Counted from the first letter of the stretch, positions 1-9,317 are shown. The stretch is DNA of 64,000 bases from UBA9926 sp018645765 (GCA_949372755.1 CASIBO010000011.1:248001-312000); one strand, 5' to 3'. The notes: generated by a model from the sequence alone, not told the origin. Translations and numbers: made by a program.

Positions 1-284
1 CAATTAAACTGGTTACTCGTACAGAGCGTCAGTTCACCATCGCATCGGTACGACATCGCAACGTTTTAAAGGTCGATATCATCGACAACGGACCCGGCAT
101 ACCGGCTGCTCTTCGGGACAACCTGTTCATGCCAATGATTACCGGGCGCCCCGATGGCACAGGCCTCGGCCTGAGCGTTGCCCACGCTATTGTGCATCGT
201 CACAAGGGCGTCCTTGAGTTCAGCTCAGACCGAGGCCGGACCCAATTCAGCTTAATCATTCCTTTGGAGGTTGCCCGATCATGA
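1..284 (+). CDS. ntrB: NtrB (GlnL) nitrogen sensor kinase, C-terminal fragment
   Basis: The reading frame is open from the window edge, so only the last 93 residues are visible. They form the end of a histidine-kinase ATPase domain: DNGPGIP (G1 box), then GTGLGLSVAHAIV (G2 box) and a final GRTQFSLIIP strand. NtrB phosphorylates or dephosphorylates NtrC according to nitrogen status signalled by PII. Its TGA stop overlaps the ATG of the next gene (ATGA at 281-284), the usual translational coupling of ntrB and ntrC. The identity rests on the ATPase motifs plus the adjacent ntrC. Confidence 0.9.
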   Translation, partial: IKLVTRTERQFTIASVRHRNVLKVDIIDNGPGIPAALRDNLFMPMITGRPDGTGLGLSVAHAIVHRHKGVLEFSSDRGRTQFSLIIPLEVARS

Positions 285-1714
285 TTTCAATGAAAAGGGT
301 CTGGGTTGCCGATGACGAAAAATCAATCCGTTGGGTCCTCGACAAAGCGCTCAGCAAAGAAGGTTTGGATGTCACGTGCTTCAACTCAGCAGAAGATCTG
401 CTTGAAACGTTTAAGACCGAAAAACCAGATGCCATTGTTAGCGATATCCGCATGCACGGCATGGATGGTTTGGCATTACTTGCCGAAATCAAACAAACCT
501 GTCCTGATTTACCTGTGATCATCATGACGGCCCATTCGGATTTAGATAGCGCCGTCTCCTCAATTCAGGGCGGCGCGTTCGAATACATCCCGAAGCCTTT
601 TGAAGTAGACGAGGCCGTTTCGGTGGTTAAACGGGCTTTGGCCAATATTCAAGATCGACAGGGCGGCCTGGCCGAGCAGGAAGAGGATCCGTCCAACGAG
701 ATGATCGGCAAAGCACCGGCCATGCAGGAGGTTTTCAGAGCCATCGGGCGTTTGTCTAGGTCCCATGTTACCGTTTTAATTAACGGCCAATCGGGCACAG
801 GCAAAGAACTGGTGGCGCATGCCTTGCATCAACACAGCCCTAGACGAGAGTTCCCGTTTGTCGCCTTGAATATGGCCGCCATCCCTCAGGACCTCATTGA
901 ATCAGAACTCTTCGGCCATGAAAAAGGCGCCTTTACCGGCGCCAATCAAGTCCGAATCGGTCGATTTGAGCAGGCCAATGGCGGCACCTTGTTCTTGGAT
1001 GAAATCGGAGATATGCCCGCCGAAACCCAAACCCGGTTATTGCGCGTCTTATCAGATAGCAAGTTTTACCGGGTGGGTGGGCATGAGCCCAGAACCGCCA
1101 ATGTCCGCATCATTGCGGCGACCCATCAGGACCTACAATCGCTGGTTGCGGAAAACCGCTTTAGGGAAGATTTATTTCATCGGCTCAATGTGATCCGCCT
1201 CCATCTGCCCAATTTAGAAGACCGTCGTGAAGACATTCCTTTGTTGCTCGCGCACTTTCTAAAGACCGCCGCTCAAGAGCTCGGTGAAGAAAGCAAAATT
1301 CTGCTTCCAGAAACCTTGCGTTATCTGTGCAGCCTGGCCTGGCCAGGAAACGTTCGACAGCTCGAGAATTTTTGCCGATGGATTACGGTTATGGCAACCG
1401 GCCGCGATGTTCATCTAAGCGATCTGCCGCACGAACTTCGGCATACCGAAGCAGAGACCGTGAAGAGTGGGGCCGATCAATGGGATCATCTTCTCCACCG
1501 ATGGGCTGAAACTCGACTGCTGACAAATGATTTAGGCGATGCCGGGCTGCTCGGCGATGCGCTGCCTGTGTTTGAACGCGTTCTGATTGAGGCGACCCTT
1601 GCCCATACATCCGGCCGAAAACGCGATGCTGCGATATTGCTGGGCTGGGGACGAAATACGCTCACTCGAAAAATGCAGGAACTCGATATGGATAGCGCAG
1701 CCTCAGAAGACTGA
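281..1714 (+). CDS. ntrC: NtrC nitrogen regulation response regulator
   Basis: This is a sigma54-dependent activator of nitrogen-assimilation genes, 477 residues, close to the family length. The receiver domain (about 1-120) has acidic pocket D11/D12, phospho-acceptor D55 and K105. The AAA+ domain has Walker A GQSGTGKE at 169-176, the sigma54-contacting loop GAFTGA at 216-221 and a Walker B region GGTLFLDEIGD. A Fis-type helix-turn-helix ends the protein (RKRDAAILLGWGRNTLTRK). The ATG at 281 overlaps the ntrB stop; a second ATG three codons in is also possible. Partner ntrB immediately upstream makes the assignment firm. Confidence 0.97.
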   Translation: MISMKRVWVADDEKSIRWVLDKALSKEGLDVTCFNSAEDLLETFKTEKPDAIVSDIRMHGMDGLALLAEIKQTCPDLPVIIMTAHSDLDSAVSSIQGGAFEYIPKPFEVDEAVSVVKRALANIQDRQGGLAEQEEDPSNEMIGKAPAMQEVFRAIGRLSRSHVTVLINGQSGTGKELVAHALHQHSPRREFPFVALNMAAIPQDLIESELFGHEKGAFTGANQVRIGRFEQANGGTLFLDEIGDMPAETQTRLLRVLSDSKFYRVGGHEPRTANVRIIAATHQDLQSLVAENRFREDLFHRLNVIRLHLPNLEDRREDIPLLLAHFLKTAAQELGEESKILLPETLRYLCSLAWPGNVRQLENFCRWITVMATGRDVHLSDLPHELRHTEAETVKSGADQWDHLLHRWAETRLLTNDLGDAGLLGDALPVFERVLIEATLAHTSGRKRDAAILLGWGRNTLTRKMQELDMDSAASED

Positions 1715-1744
1715 TACACTGCTAGGGTAACAAAGGCTAAAGTC

Positions 1745-2209
1745 ATGCTGAACGTCGTGCTCTATGAGCCTGAAATCCCACCGAACACCGGCAATATTAT
1801 GCGGCTGTGCGCCAATACCGGTGCGCGACTGCATCTCGTTGAACCCTTGGGCTTTACCTTAGAAGAAAAACTATTACGACGGGCCGCGCTCGATTACCGG
1901 GACTTTGCCAGCGTTACCGTTCACCCATCCTTTGAAGCGCTCAAGACAAGCGCCGGCCCAGCGCGTTTCATCGCCGTCAGTACTAAGGGCGCAACCCGGT
2001 ATGACCAATTTCAGTATGAGGATAATGACTATTTAACGTTTGGACCCGAAACCCGGGGCTTACCCGAGACCCTAATGTTCTCTGACGCGTTCTCAGGCGT
2101 CATTACCATCCCAATGCGCGCGGGCAGCCGTTCGATCAATCTCTCTAATGCGGCGGCCATCGTTTTGTTCGAGGCGTTTCGACAGCAGGATTTCAACAGT
2201 TTTTATTGA
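1745..2209 (+). CDS. trmL: tRNA (cytidine/uridine-2'-O-)-methyltransferase TrmL
   Basis: This SPOUT-class methyltransferase (YibK) methylates the 2'-OH of the wobble base 34 in tRNA-Leu isoacceptors using S-adenosylmethionine. The 154-residue length is typical. The N-terminus MLNVVLYEPEIPPNTGNIMR contains the family-specific PPNTGN motif, and the C-terminal trefoil knot is visible as FGPETRGLP and RSINLSNAAAIVLFE. It lies 30 bp after ntrC and ends 7 bp inside the convergent secB. Confidence 0.96.
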   Translation: MLNVVLYEPEIPPNTGNIMRLCANTGARLHLVEPLGFTLEEKLLRRAALDYRDFASVTVHPSFEALKTSAGPARFIAVSTKGATRYDQFQYEDNDYLTFGPETRGLPETLMFSDAFSGVITIPMRAGSRSINLSNAAAIVLFEAFRQQDFNSFY

Positions 2210-2673
2210 ACGGATGCGGCCTCTCGTTCGCGTGCTAACTTCGCCTGCTCGTACAGGGCATCGAAGTTAACCGGCGCTAACATCAGCGGCGGGAAACTAC
2301 CTTTGATAATGAGCGAGTCGATATTCTCCCGTGCATAGGGGAATAAAATATTCGGGCAAAAGCTCGCCAACATGTGATCTTTTGCCGCCTCGTCCATGCC
2401 GTCGATCACGAATATCCCGGCCTGCTGGACCTCCGCCAAATACAGCGTCTTGTCCGACTCATCTTTTGCCGTCAGCGTCAAAGAAAGAATGACCTCCCAA
2501 AGCCCCGCCTCGATCGCAACATGACGCGCATTGAGATCAAGATTCACCGAGGGCTTCGGTGCAGACCGAAAGCTGCCGGGTGAACTCGGCGATTCAAAGG
2601 ACACGTCTTTCAAATAAATACGCTGGATGGCAAACGTGGGTTGCTGATCCGTGGCTGAAGTTGATTCACTCAT
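2203..2673 (-). CDS. secB: Protein-export chaperone SecB
   Basis: SecB is a cytosolic tetrameric chaperone that keeps preproteins unfolded and hands them to SecA. The 156-residue protein shows the family core: FAIQRIYLKDVSFESP near the N-terminus, ARHVAIEAGLWEVILSLTLTAK, and the C-terminal CPNILFPYARENIDSLI stretch. Its start overlaps the end of grxC by 8 bp, and the pair forms a rhodanese-grxC-secB operon, a gene order known from many gammaproteobacteria. Confidence 0.97.
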   Translation of the reverse strand: MSESTSATDQQPTFAIQRIYLKDVSFESPSSPGSFRSAPKPSVNLDLNARHVAIEAGLWEVILSLTLTAKDESDKTLYLAEVQQAGIFVIDGMDEAAKDHMLASFCPNILFPYARENIDSLIIKGSFPPLMLAPVNFDALYEQAKLAREREAASVQ

Positions 2674-2929
2674 AATGCTCTCCTAATAGGCCATCAAGCA
2701 GGCCTTCTCGCTCGAGTTGATAGAGCTCATCACAGCCCCCAATGTGTTGTTCCCCAATCCATATTTGAGGCACGGTGTTCGCACCGGCACGTGTTGCCAT
2801 ACGACGGCGCTCGGCTGGATCCACGTCTACAGGAACTTCGGTATACGTCACGTTCTTAGCCTCTAGCAACATTTTCGCCCGGACGCAGAACGGGCAAAAT
2901 CGAGTGGTATAAAGCGATACTTGGGCCAT
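2666..2929 (-). CDS. grxC: Glutaredoxin 3
   Basis: Small dithiol glutaredoxin (87 residues) that reduces disulfides with glutathione. The active site is CPFC (Cys12 and Cys15). The cis-proline region TVPQIWIG and the glutathione-binding GGCDEL motif follow in the right places. It sits between the rhodanese gene (28 bp upstream) and secB (8 bp overlap), so it is probably cotranscribed with both. Confidence 0.96.
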   Translation of the reverse strand: MAQVSLYTTRFCPFCVRAKMLLEAKNVTYTEVPVDVDPAERRRMATRAGANTVPQIWIGEQHIGGCDELYQLEREGLLDGLLGEHYE

Positions 2930-2957
2930 TATTGATCTCCGCCGCTAGGAATCAGCG

Positions 2958-3371
2958 TTATTTAACGACTGGCAGGCCGGCGCCGACCCATTCGGTCATG
3001 CCCCCAGAAAGCCGCTTGATATCGGTAAAACCCGCCTTGATCAGCTTGCTACCAATCGCGCTCGAGTGTTGACCTATTTTACAAACCAAGACCACCGGCC
3101 GATCCTTGTACGGACTCAACTCATCACCGCGGGTTGCATAACTGGTGTACGGCAGACTGACAGCGCCTGCAATATGACCCACAGTGAACTCGTTCTTGTC
3201 TCGAAGATCGATGACTACCGCATTATCTTTATTCACCAAGCGTACGAGGGTTTGCGCGGTGATCGACTCCCCCCCTTTTTTACGTTCGGTAATGATGAGC
3301 GCAACCACCAGGGTAAAAAACAGCCCCACGAGCACAGGATGTTGACTAATAAATTCAATGACTTGCTGCAA
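2958..3371 (-). CDS. Membrane-anchored rhodanese-like protein (YibN type)
   Basis: The protein has 137 residues. Residues 10-29 form one N-terminal transmembrane helix (PVLVGLFFTLVVALIITE), followed by a single rhodanese domain with VIDLRDKNEF, GHIAGAVSLP and the active loop VCKIGQHS with candidate persulfide Cys97. Rhodaneses move sulfane sulfur; the in vivo substrate of the YibN family is not settled. First gene of the operon leading into grxC and secB. Divergent from gpmI, with about 140 bp between them for both promoters. Confidence 0.9.
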   Translation of the reverse strand: MQQVIEFISQHPVLVGLFFTLVVALIITERKKGGESITAQTLVRLVNKDNAVVIDLRDKNEFTVGHIAGAVSLPYTSYATRGDELSPYKDRPVVLVCKIGQHSSAIGSKLIKAGFTDIKRLSGGMTEWVGAGLPVVK

Positions 3372-3512
3372 AACAACCGAGCCCCTTTCTTTTGACGGCG
3401 AGATTATACACCTTGCACCCGAGAGGCACTAACCTCTGCGTATATTTATCGGCCACGCAATACCCGCTAAACTGTCTTGGACCAACCTTGCTCCGTCAAC
3501 GAAGGCACGCCC

Positions 3513-5072
3513 ATGCAAGCTGCAACCACTTTGATTATCCTCGATGGATTTGGCCATCGGGTCACTCGTGACGCCAACGCGATCGCACTCGCCAACACGC
3601 CGTTTCTCGATAGCCTCTATCAAAGCGCGCCCCATAGCCTCATTTCTGGCTCCGGCCTCGACGTCGGCTTACCCGAAGGCCAAATGGGCAATTCTGAAGT
3701 CGGACACATGAATTTAGGCGCCGGTCGAGTGGTTCACCAAGAGTTCACTCGAATCAATGAAGCCATTCGCGATCAAAGCTTTTTCAACAACCCCATTTTG
3801 AACGAGAGCTTTGCAAGCCTTGCCCAGTCTGGGCGAACCTTACACGTTTTCGGCCTACTCTCACCGGGCGGCGTTCATAGCCATGAAGATCAAATTTACG
3901 CTGCAATCCGTTCGGCGCAGCAACAAGGCGTTCAATACATCCAAGTTCATGCCTTCTTAGATGGCCGGGACGTCGCCCCAAAATCTGCGCAATCCAGCCT
4001 CGAAACATTAACGGACTGCCTCAATGACTTGGGAATTGGCCAAATCGCTTCCATTTCGGGCCGCTATTACGCTATGGATCGAGACAATCGATGGGATCGG
4101 GTACAGCGGGCTTACAACGTAATTTGTTCGGGCGACGGCCAGTGGGTCTTTGAAACGCCGCTGGCGGCGCTTGAGGCGGCTTACGCCCGCGGTGAAACCG
4201 ACGAGTTCGTTCAACCAACGGTGATTAATGCAGGGCCGCGTCCCCGCCCCTTGATTGACGGCGATCAGGTCTTATTTATGAATTTCAGAGCGGATCGGGC
4301 TCGTCAGCTTACTGACGCCTTCGTCTCCGAGCGGTTTGAAGGGTTTGATCGAGCGCGCAGACCAAAACTCGCCCAGTTTACAACCCTGACACAATACGCC
4401 GAAAGCCTTCGCGTGCCTTGCGCGTTTCCTCCGGCAACCCTAACCAATAGTCTCGGAGAATACATTTCCGAGCTTGGCTTCAAACAATTGCGCATTGCTG
4501 AAACTGAAAAGTTCGCCCATGTCACATTCTTCTTCTCCTGCGGTCGTGAGCAGCCCTATCCTTTAGAAGATCGTATCTTGGTGCCGTCGCCAGATGTCGC
4601 AACTTATGATTTAGCCCCCAGCATGAGTGCGCCAGAAGTTACCCGACGCCTGTGTGATGCCATTCGACAAGCGGATTACAAACTGATCGTGTGCAACTTC
4701 GCCAATGGCGATATGGTGGGGCATACCGGCAATCTAGCTGCTGCCATCATGGCGGTCGAAGCCCTCGATCGGTGTCTTAGCGAGGTCGTTGCGGCCGCGC
4801 AGTCAGCAGGCGGTCAACTACTGATCACGGCGGATCATGGCAACTGTGAGCAAATGATGGACAATACCTCAGGCCAACCGCACACCGCTCATACCTGCGA
4901 GCAGGTTCCACTTATTTATGTCGGCCCCCGCGACTTGACCCTGCGCGGCGGCGGTGTGCTGAGCGATCTTGCGCCAACCCTGCTTGATCTGATGGATCTG
5001 CCGGCGCCGAAAGAAATGACCGGGCAATCTCTTGCTGAGATCGATCGATCCAGTCCGGCAATGAAGCCCTGA
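3513..5072 (+). CDS. gpmI: 2,3-bisphosphoglycerate-independent phosphoglycerate mutase
   Basis: This enzyme interconverts 3- and 2-phosphoglycerate in glycolysis and gluconeogenesis, with two metal ions and a phosphoserine intermediate. The metal-binding LDGFG motif is at the N-terminus (Asp11), the nucleophilic Ser61 is in QMGNSEVGH, and the C-terminal metal site includes TADHGNCEQM and HTAHT. I chose ATG 3513, not the earlier TTG at 3477, because GAAGG stands 7 bp before it and the protein then begins right before the first beta strand (519 residues, family length). Its stop shares one base with the envC start (TGATG). Confidence 0.96.
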   Translation: MQAATTLIILDGFGHRVTRDANAIALANTPFLDSLYQSAPHSLISGSGLDVGLPEGQMGNSEVGHMNLGAGRVVHQEFTRINEAIRDQSFFNNPILNESFASLAQSGRTLHVFGLLSPGGVHSHEDQIYAAIRSAQQQGVQYIQVHAFLDGRDVAPKSAQSSLETLTDCLNDLGIGQIASISGRYYAMDRDNRWDRVQRAYNVICSGDGQWVFETPLAALEAAYARGETDEFVQPTVINAGPRPRPLIDGDQVLFMNFRADRARQLTDAFVSERFEGFDRARRPKLAQFTTLTQYAESLRVPCAFPPATLTNSLGEYISELGFKQLRIAETEKFAHVTFFFSCGREQPYPLEDRILVPSPDVATYDLAPSMSAPEVTRRLCDAIRQADYKLIVCNFANGDMVGHTGNLAAAIMAVEALDRCLSEVVAAAQSAGGQLLITADHGNCEQMMDNTSGQPHTAHTCEQVPLIYVGPRDLTLRGGGVLSDLAPTLLDLMDLPAPKEMTGQSLAEIDRSSPAMKP

Positions 5073-6253
5073 TGGCACCCAAAGCCACTCGAACACTTTG
5101 GGTGCTCCTGCTCATCGTCACCCTCAGCCAACTGGCCAGGGGCGAGGCGGCCGATAATGAGCAAGCACTCGAGGCGGAGCTCATGGATCTTAAAAAAGAC
5201 TTGCAACAGGTTGAGTCAGATCAATCGAGCATTCGGGCCGATCAACAAGCACAAAATCGCGCTCTTCGGGCGCTGGACAAAAAAATTGCCCGAATTGTAA
5301 AACGACTCAGACAAGCTGAAAAATCGGCGTTGAGTGCTCAGACTCAAACTAAAATGCTTCAGCAGCACAAGGCCAGCCTTGAAATTCAACGCGATCAGAA
5401 AAAAGCACTGATCAAAGAACACGTGCTAGCGGCCAGCAGGCTTGGCAAAAATGGCATGCTGCGGGTTTTATTAAATCAAGAAGACCCCAACCGAGTATCG
5501 AGAATGTCGCAATATTACCGCTACCTCTCTGAAGCAAGGCTTGAACAAGTCGCGGAATTTGAAGCGGTCTTAACCGCCCTCAATGATAATGAGGCCTTGC
5601 TGGCCCAAGAACTGCAGACCCTACAGGCAGCGTCCAGCACCATTATTTTAGAATCAGACGCCCTCAAGGTCGGCCGCGCCGAACTCGCAAACTCAGAGGC
5701 CGCGCTGCGCGCAGCTTATGCCACCGCCGAGGACCAACGAACCGCCCTCAAACTCAATGAATCCAATCTCATCGCCCTGCTCGAACAAATCAGACGCAAC
5801 ACGCTTGAACTCCCAAACACAGTTGATTTCGAATCCATGTTGAGCCGTCGAGGCCAATTAGACCTACCGATTCCTGGCGACATTCGCCACCGATTTGGTG
5901 AACGCAAGCTCAACGGCCGTGTGCGCTGGGATGGCCTTATGATTGATGCCCCGAGTGGCACCAAGGTCAAAGCCATCCATTACGGTCGGGTGGTTTTCGC
6001 AGATTGGTTACGGGGTTTTGGGTTACTGATTATTCTCAGGCATAGTGACGGCTTCATGAGCCTGTATGGTCACAATCAAATTCTATACCCCGAGGTTGGT
6101 GACTGGGTTGTCGCAGGTCAAACGATCTCAGAGGTCGGTCAGAGCGGCGGTCAGGCGCAAAGCGGCAGTTATTTCGAAATCCGAGATCAAGGCGCACCGG
6201 TTGATCCATTACTCTGGTGTAGAGCCAACATACAATTAGACCGTACAACTTAA
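5072..6253 (+). CDS. envC: Murein hydrolase activator EnvC
   Basis: Periplasmic protein that switches on division amidases AmiA/AmiB under FtsEX control. It has an N-terminal signal peptide (hydrophobic about residues 8-23), a long coiled coil (about 25-250) rich in Gln, Glu, Lys and Arg, and a C-terminal LytM/M23 domain (about 290-390). The LytM domain is degenerate like that of E. coli EnvC: the first zinc His is Trp (RWDGLMID) and the HLHFE motif is GSYFEI, so it should activate amidases without cutting peptidoglycan itself. It is translationally coupled to gpmI, a common arrangement in gammaproteobacteria. Confidence 0.94.
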   Translation: MAPKATRTLWVLLLIVTLSQLARGEAADNEQALEAELMDLKKDLQQVESDQSSIRADQQAQNRALRALDKKIARIVKRLRQAEKSALSAQTQTKMLQQHKASLEIQRDQKKALIKEHVLAASRLGKNGMLRVLLNQEDPNRVSRMSQYYRYLSEARLEQVAEFEAVLTALNDNEALLAQELQTLQAASSTIILESDALKVGRAELANSEAALRAAYATAEDQRTALKLNESNLIALLEQIRRNTLELPNTVDFESMLSRRGQLDLPIPGDIRHRFGERKLNGRVRWDGLMIDAPSGTKVKAIHYGRVVFADWLRGFGLLIILRHSDGFMSLYGHNQILYPEVGDWVVAGQTISEVGQSGGQAQSGSYFEIRDQGAPVDPLLWCRANIQLDRTT

Positions 6254-6289
6254 TCTCGCCCGGTGAAATCGCCATCCAAGGACCAGCAC

Positions 6290-7576
6290 ATGATATTAAA
6301 AACGATTTGTTTGGCATTCGCTCTGAGCTTTGCGTTGACCGCGCAGGGGGAAGAGACCGCCGCCGACGATCAGGCGGCCCCAAAGGCCCGACTACCCCTT
6401 GAAGAACTCCGGATTTTTGCCGAAGCGTTTGATCGCATCTCGAAAGCCTATGTTGAAGAAGTCGATGACAAGACCCTGCTGGAAAATGCCATCCGAGGAC
6501 TCTTAGACCAACTCGACCCGCATTCCGCGTTTCTCGATGCGGATGGCTTCGAAGACTTGCGAGAGTCCACCACCGGCAACTATGGCGGCCTGGGTATTGA
6601 AATCGGCACCGAGGCGGGCGTGATCAAAGTCGTGTCTCCCATTGATGACACGCCTGCCGCCAAAGCAGGCATTCTCTCCGGCGACTTGATCATCGAGATT
6701 GGCGGACAGTCCATCCGCAGTATTGGCGTGAACGAAGCGGTTGCTATCATGCGCGGCGAGCCCGGCAGCACCGTGACCCTAAGTCTGGTTCGAGAGGGTG
6801 AACCCAATCCTATTGCAGTGACCTTAACGCGCGAGGTGATCAACATAGCAAGCGTTCGCCAGCGATTACTAGAGCCCCATTTCGGCTATGTCCGGGTTGC
6901 CCAGTTTCAGGCCGATACCGGCACTGAAGTGCGGGATGCCATTGATGCTCTCAGCAGCATCACGCCCTTACACGGCCTTGTGATTGATCTTCGGAATAAT
7001 CCGGGCGGCGTTCTGCAGGCGGCGGTTGCGTTATCCGATTTATTCATCAAAGAGGGCATCATTGTTTACACCGAGGGCCGATTAGAGAATGCTGCAGCAA
7101 CCTTTCGCGCAACTGATTCGGTGGTCATCGATGGCGTGCCGATCATCGTACTCGTCAATGAAGGCTCTGCCTCCGCATCCGAAATTGTGGCGGGTGCATT
7201 ACAAGATCATCAGCGCGCGCTGGTCATGGGCACTCGGACCTTTGGCAAAGGCTCGGTCCAGACCATCCTTCAATTAACCAGTGATAAGGCGATCAAGCTC
7301 ACAACGGCCCTTTACTTCACGCCCAACGGCCGTTCGATCCAAGCGGAAGGCATCATTCCAGACCTCTGGGTAGACCGATCGACCGTCACGAAGACGAAAT
7401 CAAATCCGTTCCGGCTGCAAGAGCGGGACCTGCCGGGTCATTTAAATGCCCCCAATAGCGACACTGAACAACCCGAAAGTGCACAGGCCCAAGCAGAGGT
7501 CGTCGGAAATGATTATCAGTTAAACCAGGCGCTCACAATTCTAAAGGGACTGCACATTCTAGCCGAGGCGCCTTAA
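6290..7576 (+). CDS. S41 family C-terminal processing peptidase
   Basis: Periplasmic serine protease of the CtpA/Prc family, 428 residues from the chosen start. After a signal peptide comes a helical region, then a PDZ domain (about 95-180, with GGLGIEIG and GDLIIEIGGQ), then the catalytic core with Ser in EGSASASE and Lys in GTRTFGKGSVQT, the Ser/Lys dyad of the family. ATG 6290 has AAGGA seven bases upstream and puts the signal peptide at the N-terminus; a GTG at 6263 is the longer alternative. Follows envC closely, as in Pseudomonas. Its stop overlaps the convergent hisA stop by four bases. Confidence 0.93.
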   Translation: MILKTICLAFALSFALTAQGEETAADDQAAPKARLPLEELRIFAEAFDRISKAYVEEVDDKTLLENAIRGLLDQLDPHSAFLDADGFEDLRESTTGNYGGLGIEIGTEAGVIKVVSPIDDTPAAKAGILSGDLIIEIGGQSIRSIGVNEAVAIMRGEPGSTVTLSLVREGEPNPIAVTLTREVINIASVRQRLLEPHFGYVRVAQFQADTGTEVRDAIDALSSITPLHGLVIDLRNNPGGVLQAAVALSDLFIKEGIIVYTEGRLENAAATFRATDSVVIDGVPIIVLVNEGSASASEIVAGALQDHQRALVMGTRTFGKGSVQTILQLTSDKAIKLTTALYFTPNGRSIQAEGIIPDLWVDRSTVTKTKSNPFRLQERDLPGHLNAPNSDTEQPESAQAQAEVVGNDYQLNQALTILKGLHILAEAP

Positions 7577-8316
7577 GGCGCCTGACTCAGCGTTATCGCC
7601 TCGCGAAGGTCCATCGTGCCCTCGTAAATGGCGCGACCGGTGATCACACCCTGAATTCCGCCGACTGCTCTTTGCGGGAGTTTGACCAAGGCCTCAATAT
7701 CCGACAGTGTGTTGACGCCGCCGGAGGCAATGATGGGCACCTCGACAATCTCAGAAAGCGCAAGGGTTGCCGGCAGGTTAATGCCCCCCATCATGCCGTC
7801 ACGATTGATGTCGGTATAGATGATCGCCGCGATCCCGACCGCCTCAAATTGGCGCGCAAGATCGCGCACGTTATGATCTGTTACAACTTTCCAGCCTTGT
7901 ATCGCGACTTTACCGTTCAGCCCGTCCAGGCCGACAATCATTTTCCCGGGAAAGGCCTGGCACATTTCTCCGACAAATTCAGGCATCTCAACCGCCTTAG
8001 TGCCCAAGACTAAGTAATCAACGCCGGCAGCCAAATAAGCTTCGATCGTCTCTCGGGACCGAATGCCACCCCCCACCTGCAGCGTCAGTCGAGGGAACCG
8101 CTGAGCAATTTCAACCACCACCGATTGGCTGACATTCTTGCCTTCGAGCGCCCCGTCCAGGTCTACGATATGGAGACGCGTTGCGCCCTGCTCGACCCAG
8201 CGCCCCGCTGTTTCAACGGGGTCCTCACTGTAAACGGTAGACTGATCAAACTTGCCCTGCTTTAAGTTGACCACCAGACCATCTTTTAAGTCGATGGCAG
8301 GAATCACCTCCAGCAT
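7573..8316 (-). CDS. hisA: Phosphoribosylformimino-AICAR ribotide isomerase HisA
   Basis: HisA catalyses the Amadori isomerisation of ProFAR to PRFAR in histidine synthesis. The 247-residue TIM barrel has catalytic Asp9 (VIPAIDLKDG) and Asp131 (VGLDGLNGKVAIQGW), with phosphate-binding VGGGIR and IASGGV loops. It starts at the base next to the hisB stop, so the two are one transcription unit. Neither hisH nor hisF is present next to it, unlike the usual hisB-hisH-hisA-hisF order in many gammaproteobacteria. Confidence 0.97.
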   Translation of the reverse strand: MLEVIPAIDLKDGLVVNLKQGKFDQSTVYSEDPVETAGRWVEQGATRLHIVDLDGALEGKNVSQSVVVEIAQRFPRLTLQVGGGIRSRETIEAYLAAGVDYLVLGTKAVEMPEFVGEMCQAFPGKMIVGLDGLNGKVAIQGWKVVTDHNVRDLARQFEAVGIAAIIYTDINRDGMMGGINLPATLALSEIVEVPIIASGGVNTLSDIEALVKLPQRAVGGIQGVITGRAIYEGTMDLREAITLSQAP

Positions 8317-8904
8317 TTACAAGGCTCCTTTGGTCGATGGCAGCTGATCCTGCATTCGAAGATCGGTTTCAAGTGCCATCCTAAGCGCTCGGCCAAAGGC
8401 TTTGAATACGGTTTCGATTTGATGATGGGCATTGTCGCCATATAAATTATCGACATGCAACGTGATCAAAGCATGATTTACGAAACCCTGAAAAAACTCA
8501 TGAAACAAGTCAACATCAAACTCACCGACATGAGAGCGTTTAAAGGGCACTCTAAAACTCAGCCCGGGTCGGCCCGACAAATCCACCACAACACGAGACA
8601 AGGCTTCATCCAAGGGCACATAAGCATGGCCGTAGCGTTTGATCCCGATTTTATCGCCAAGGGCTTTTGAAAACGCCTGTCCCAGCGCAATGCCAATATC
8701 CTCAACGGTATGGTGCGCATCAATTTCAAGATCGCCTTTGGCAACCACATGCAAATCGATCAGCCCGTGGCGAGCCACCTGATCCAGCATATGCTCCAGG
8801 AAGGGCAGCCCAGTTGAAAAACTGCGCGCTCCCGTGCCATCTAAATTGATCTTTGCAAAAATCTGTGTTTCCAACGTATCCCGTTGGATCTCGGCGGTCC
8901 TCAT
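8317..8904 (-). CDS. hisB: Imidazoleglycerol-phosphate dehydratase HisB
   Basis: This enzyme dehydrates imidazoleglycerol phosphate to imidazole-acetol phosphate. The 195-residue monofunctional form lacks the HAD phosphatase domain of the enterobacterial fusion. Manganese-binding histidine motifs are visible: LEHMLDQVARHG, DAHHTVEDIG, FHEFFQ and DNAHHQIE. The gene directly abuts hisA downstream and lies 26 bp after the preceding small gene, giving a three-gene operon. Confidence 0.97.
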   Translation of the reverse strand: MRTAEIQRDTLETQIFAKINLDGTGARSFSTGLPFLEHMLDQVARHGLIDLHVVAKGDLEIDAHHTVEDIGIALGQAFSKALGDKIGIKRYGHAYVPLDEALSRVVVDLSGRPGLSFRVPFKRSHVGEFDVDLFHEFFQGFVNHALITLHVDNLYGDNAHHQIETVFKAFGRALRMALETDLRMQDQLPSTKGAL

Positions 8905-8930
8905 AGGACTGACTCCAAAGTTAAAGGCAC

Positions 8931-9317
8931 TTACAAGATTGCGCCGTTGGGTAAATATCGGTTGTCGGTGTTCGTTTTTATCCAGCGTCTAAACGTGGCG
9001 TCAAACGCGTCCCGCTGCTTAAGCTGAGCCACCAAGGGAATCACTGGACTCAGCTTGCCAGCTTCCCAACCGGCCCAATGATATTCCGCCAGCGTGAAAA
9101 ATCGAATCAACTGCCTAATGTGTTCCAAGGGTAAGGCCTCAGCAGCCGCCCAATTTTGCGCTGGCAGTTTGATCCAGTTTCGCTGTGCCTCAAACGCATC
9201 CGCCGTCAGCCCCTCAAGGCTTTGCAGCGCGTCAACGGGCAACTGCTCGAGCAACCCCGTCAAACCCGTCATACTGAGCGATTGCTCCGAAGCCGGTTTC
9301 CAGACGCCAAGTGTCAT
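8931..9317 (-). CDS. Conserved-looking hypothetical protein upstream of hisB
   Basis: A 128-residue soluble protein that I cannot assign to a named family. It has no signal peptide or membrane segment. It is rich in Leu and Trp, with a striking C-terminus (LAEYHWAGWEAGKLSPVIPL and a final NRYLPNGAIL) that reads like a conserved motif. ATG 9317 is the start because GAGGA lies seven bases upstream; a longer frame would run through the tRNA gene and is not credible. It is first in the operon with hisB and hisA, but a role in histidine synthesis is only suggested by position. Confidence 0.75.
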   Translation of the reverse strand: MTLGVWKPASEQSLSMTGLTGLLEQLPVDALQSLEGLTADAFEAQRNWIKLPAQNWAAAEALPLEHIRQLIRFFTLAEYHWAGWEAGKLSPVIPLVAQLKQRDAFDATFRRWIKTNTDNRYLPNGAIL

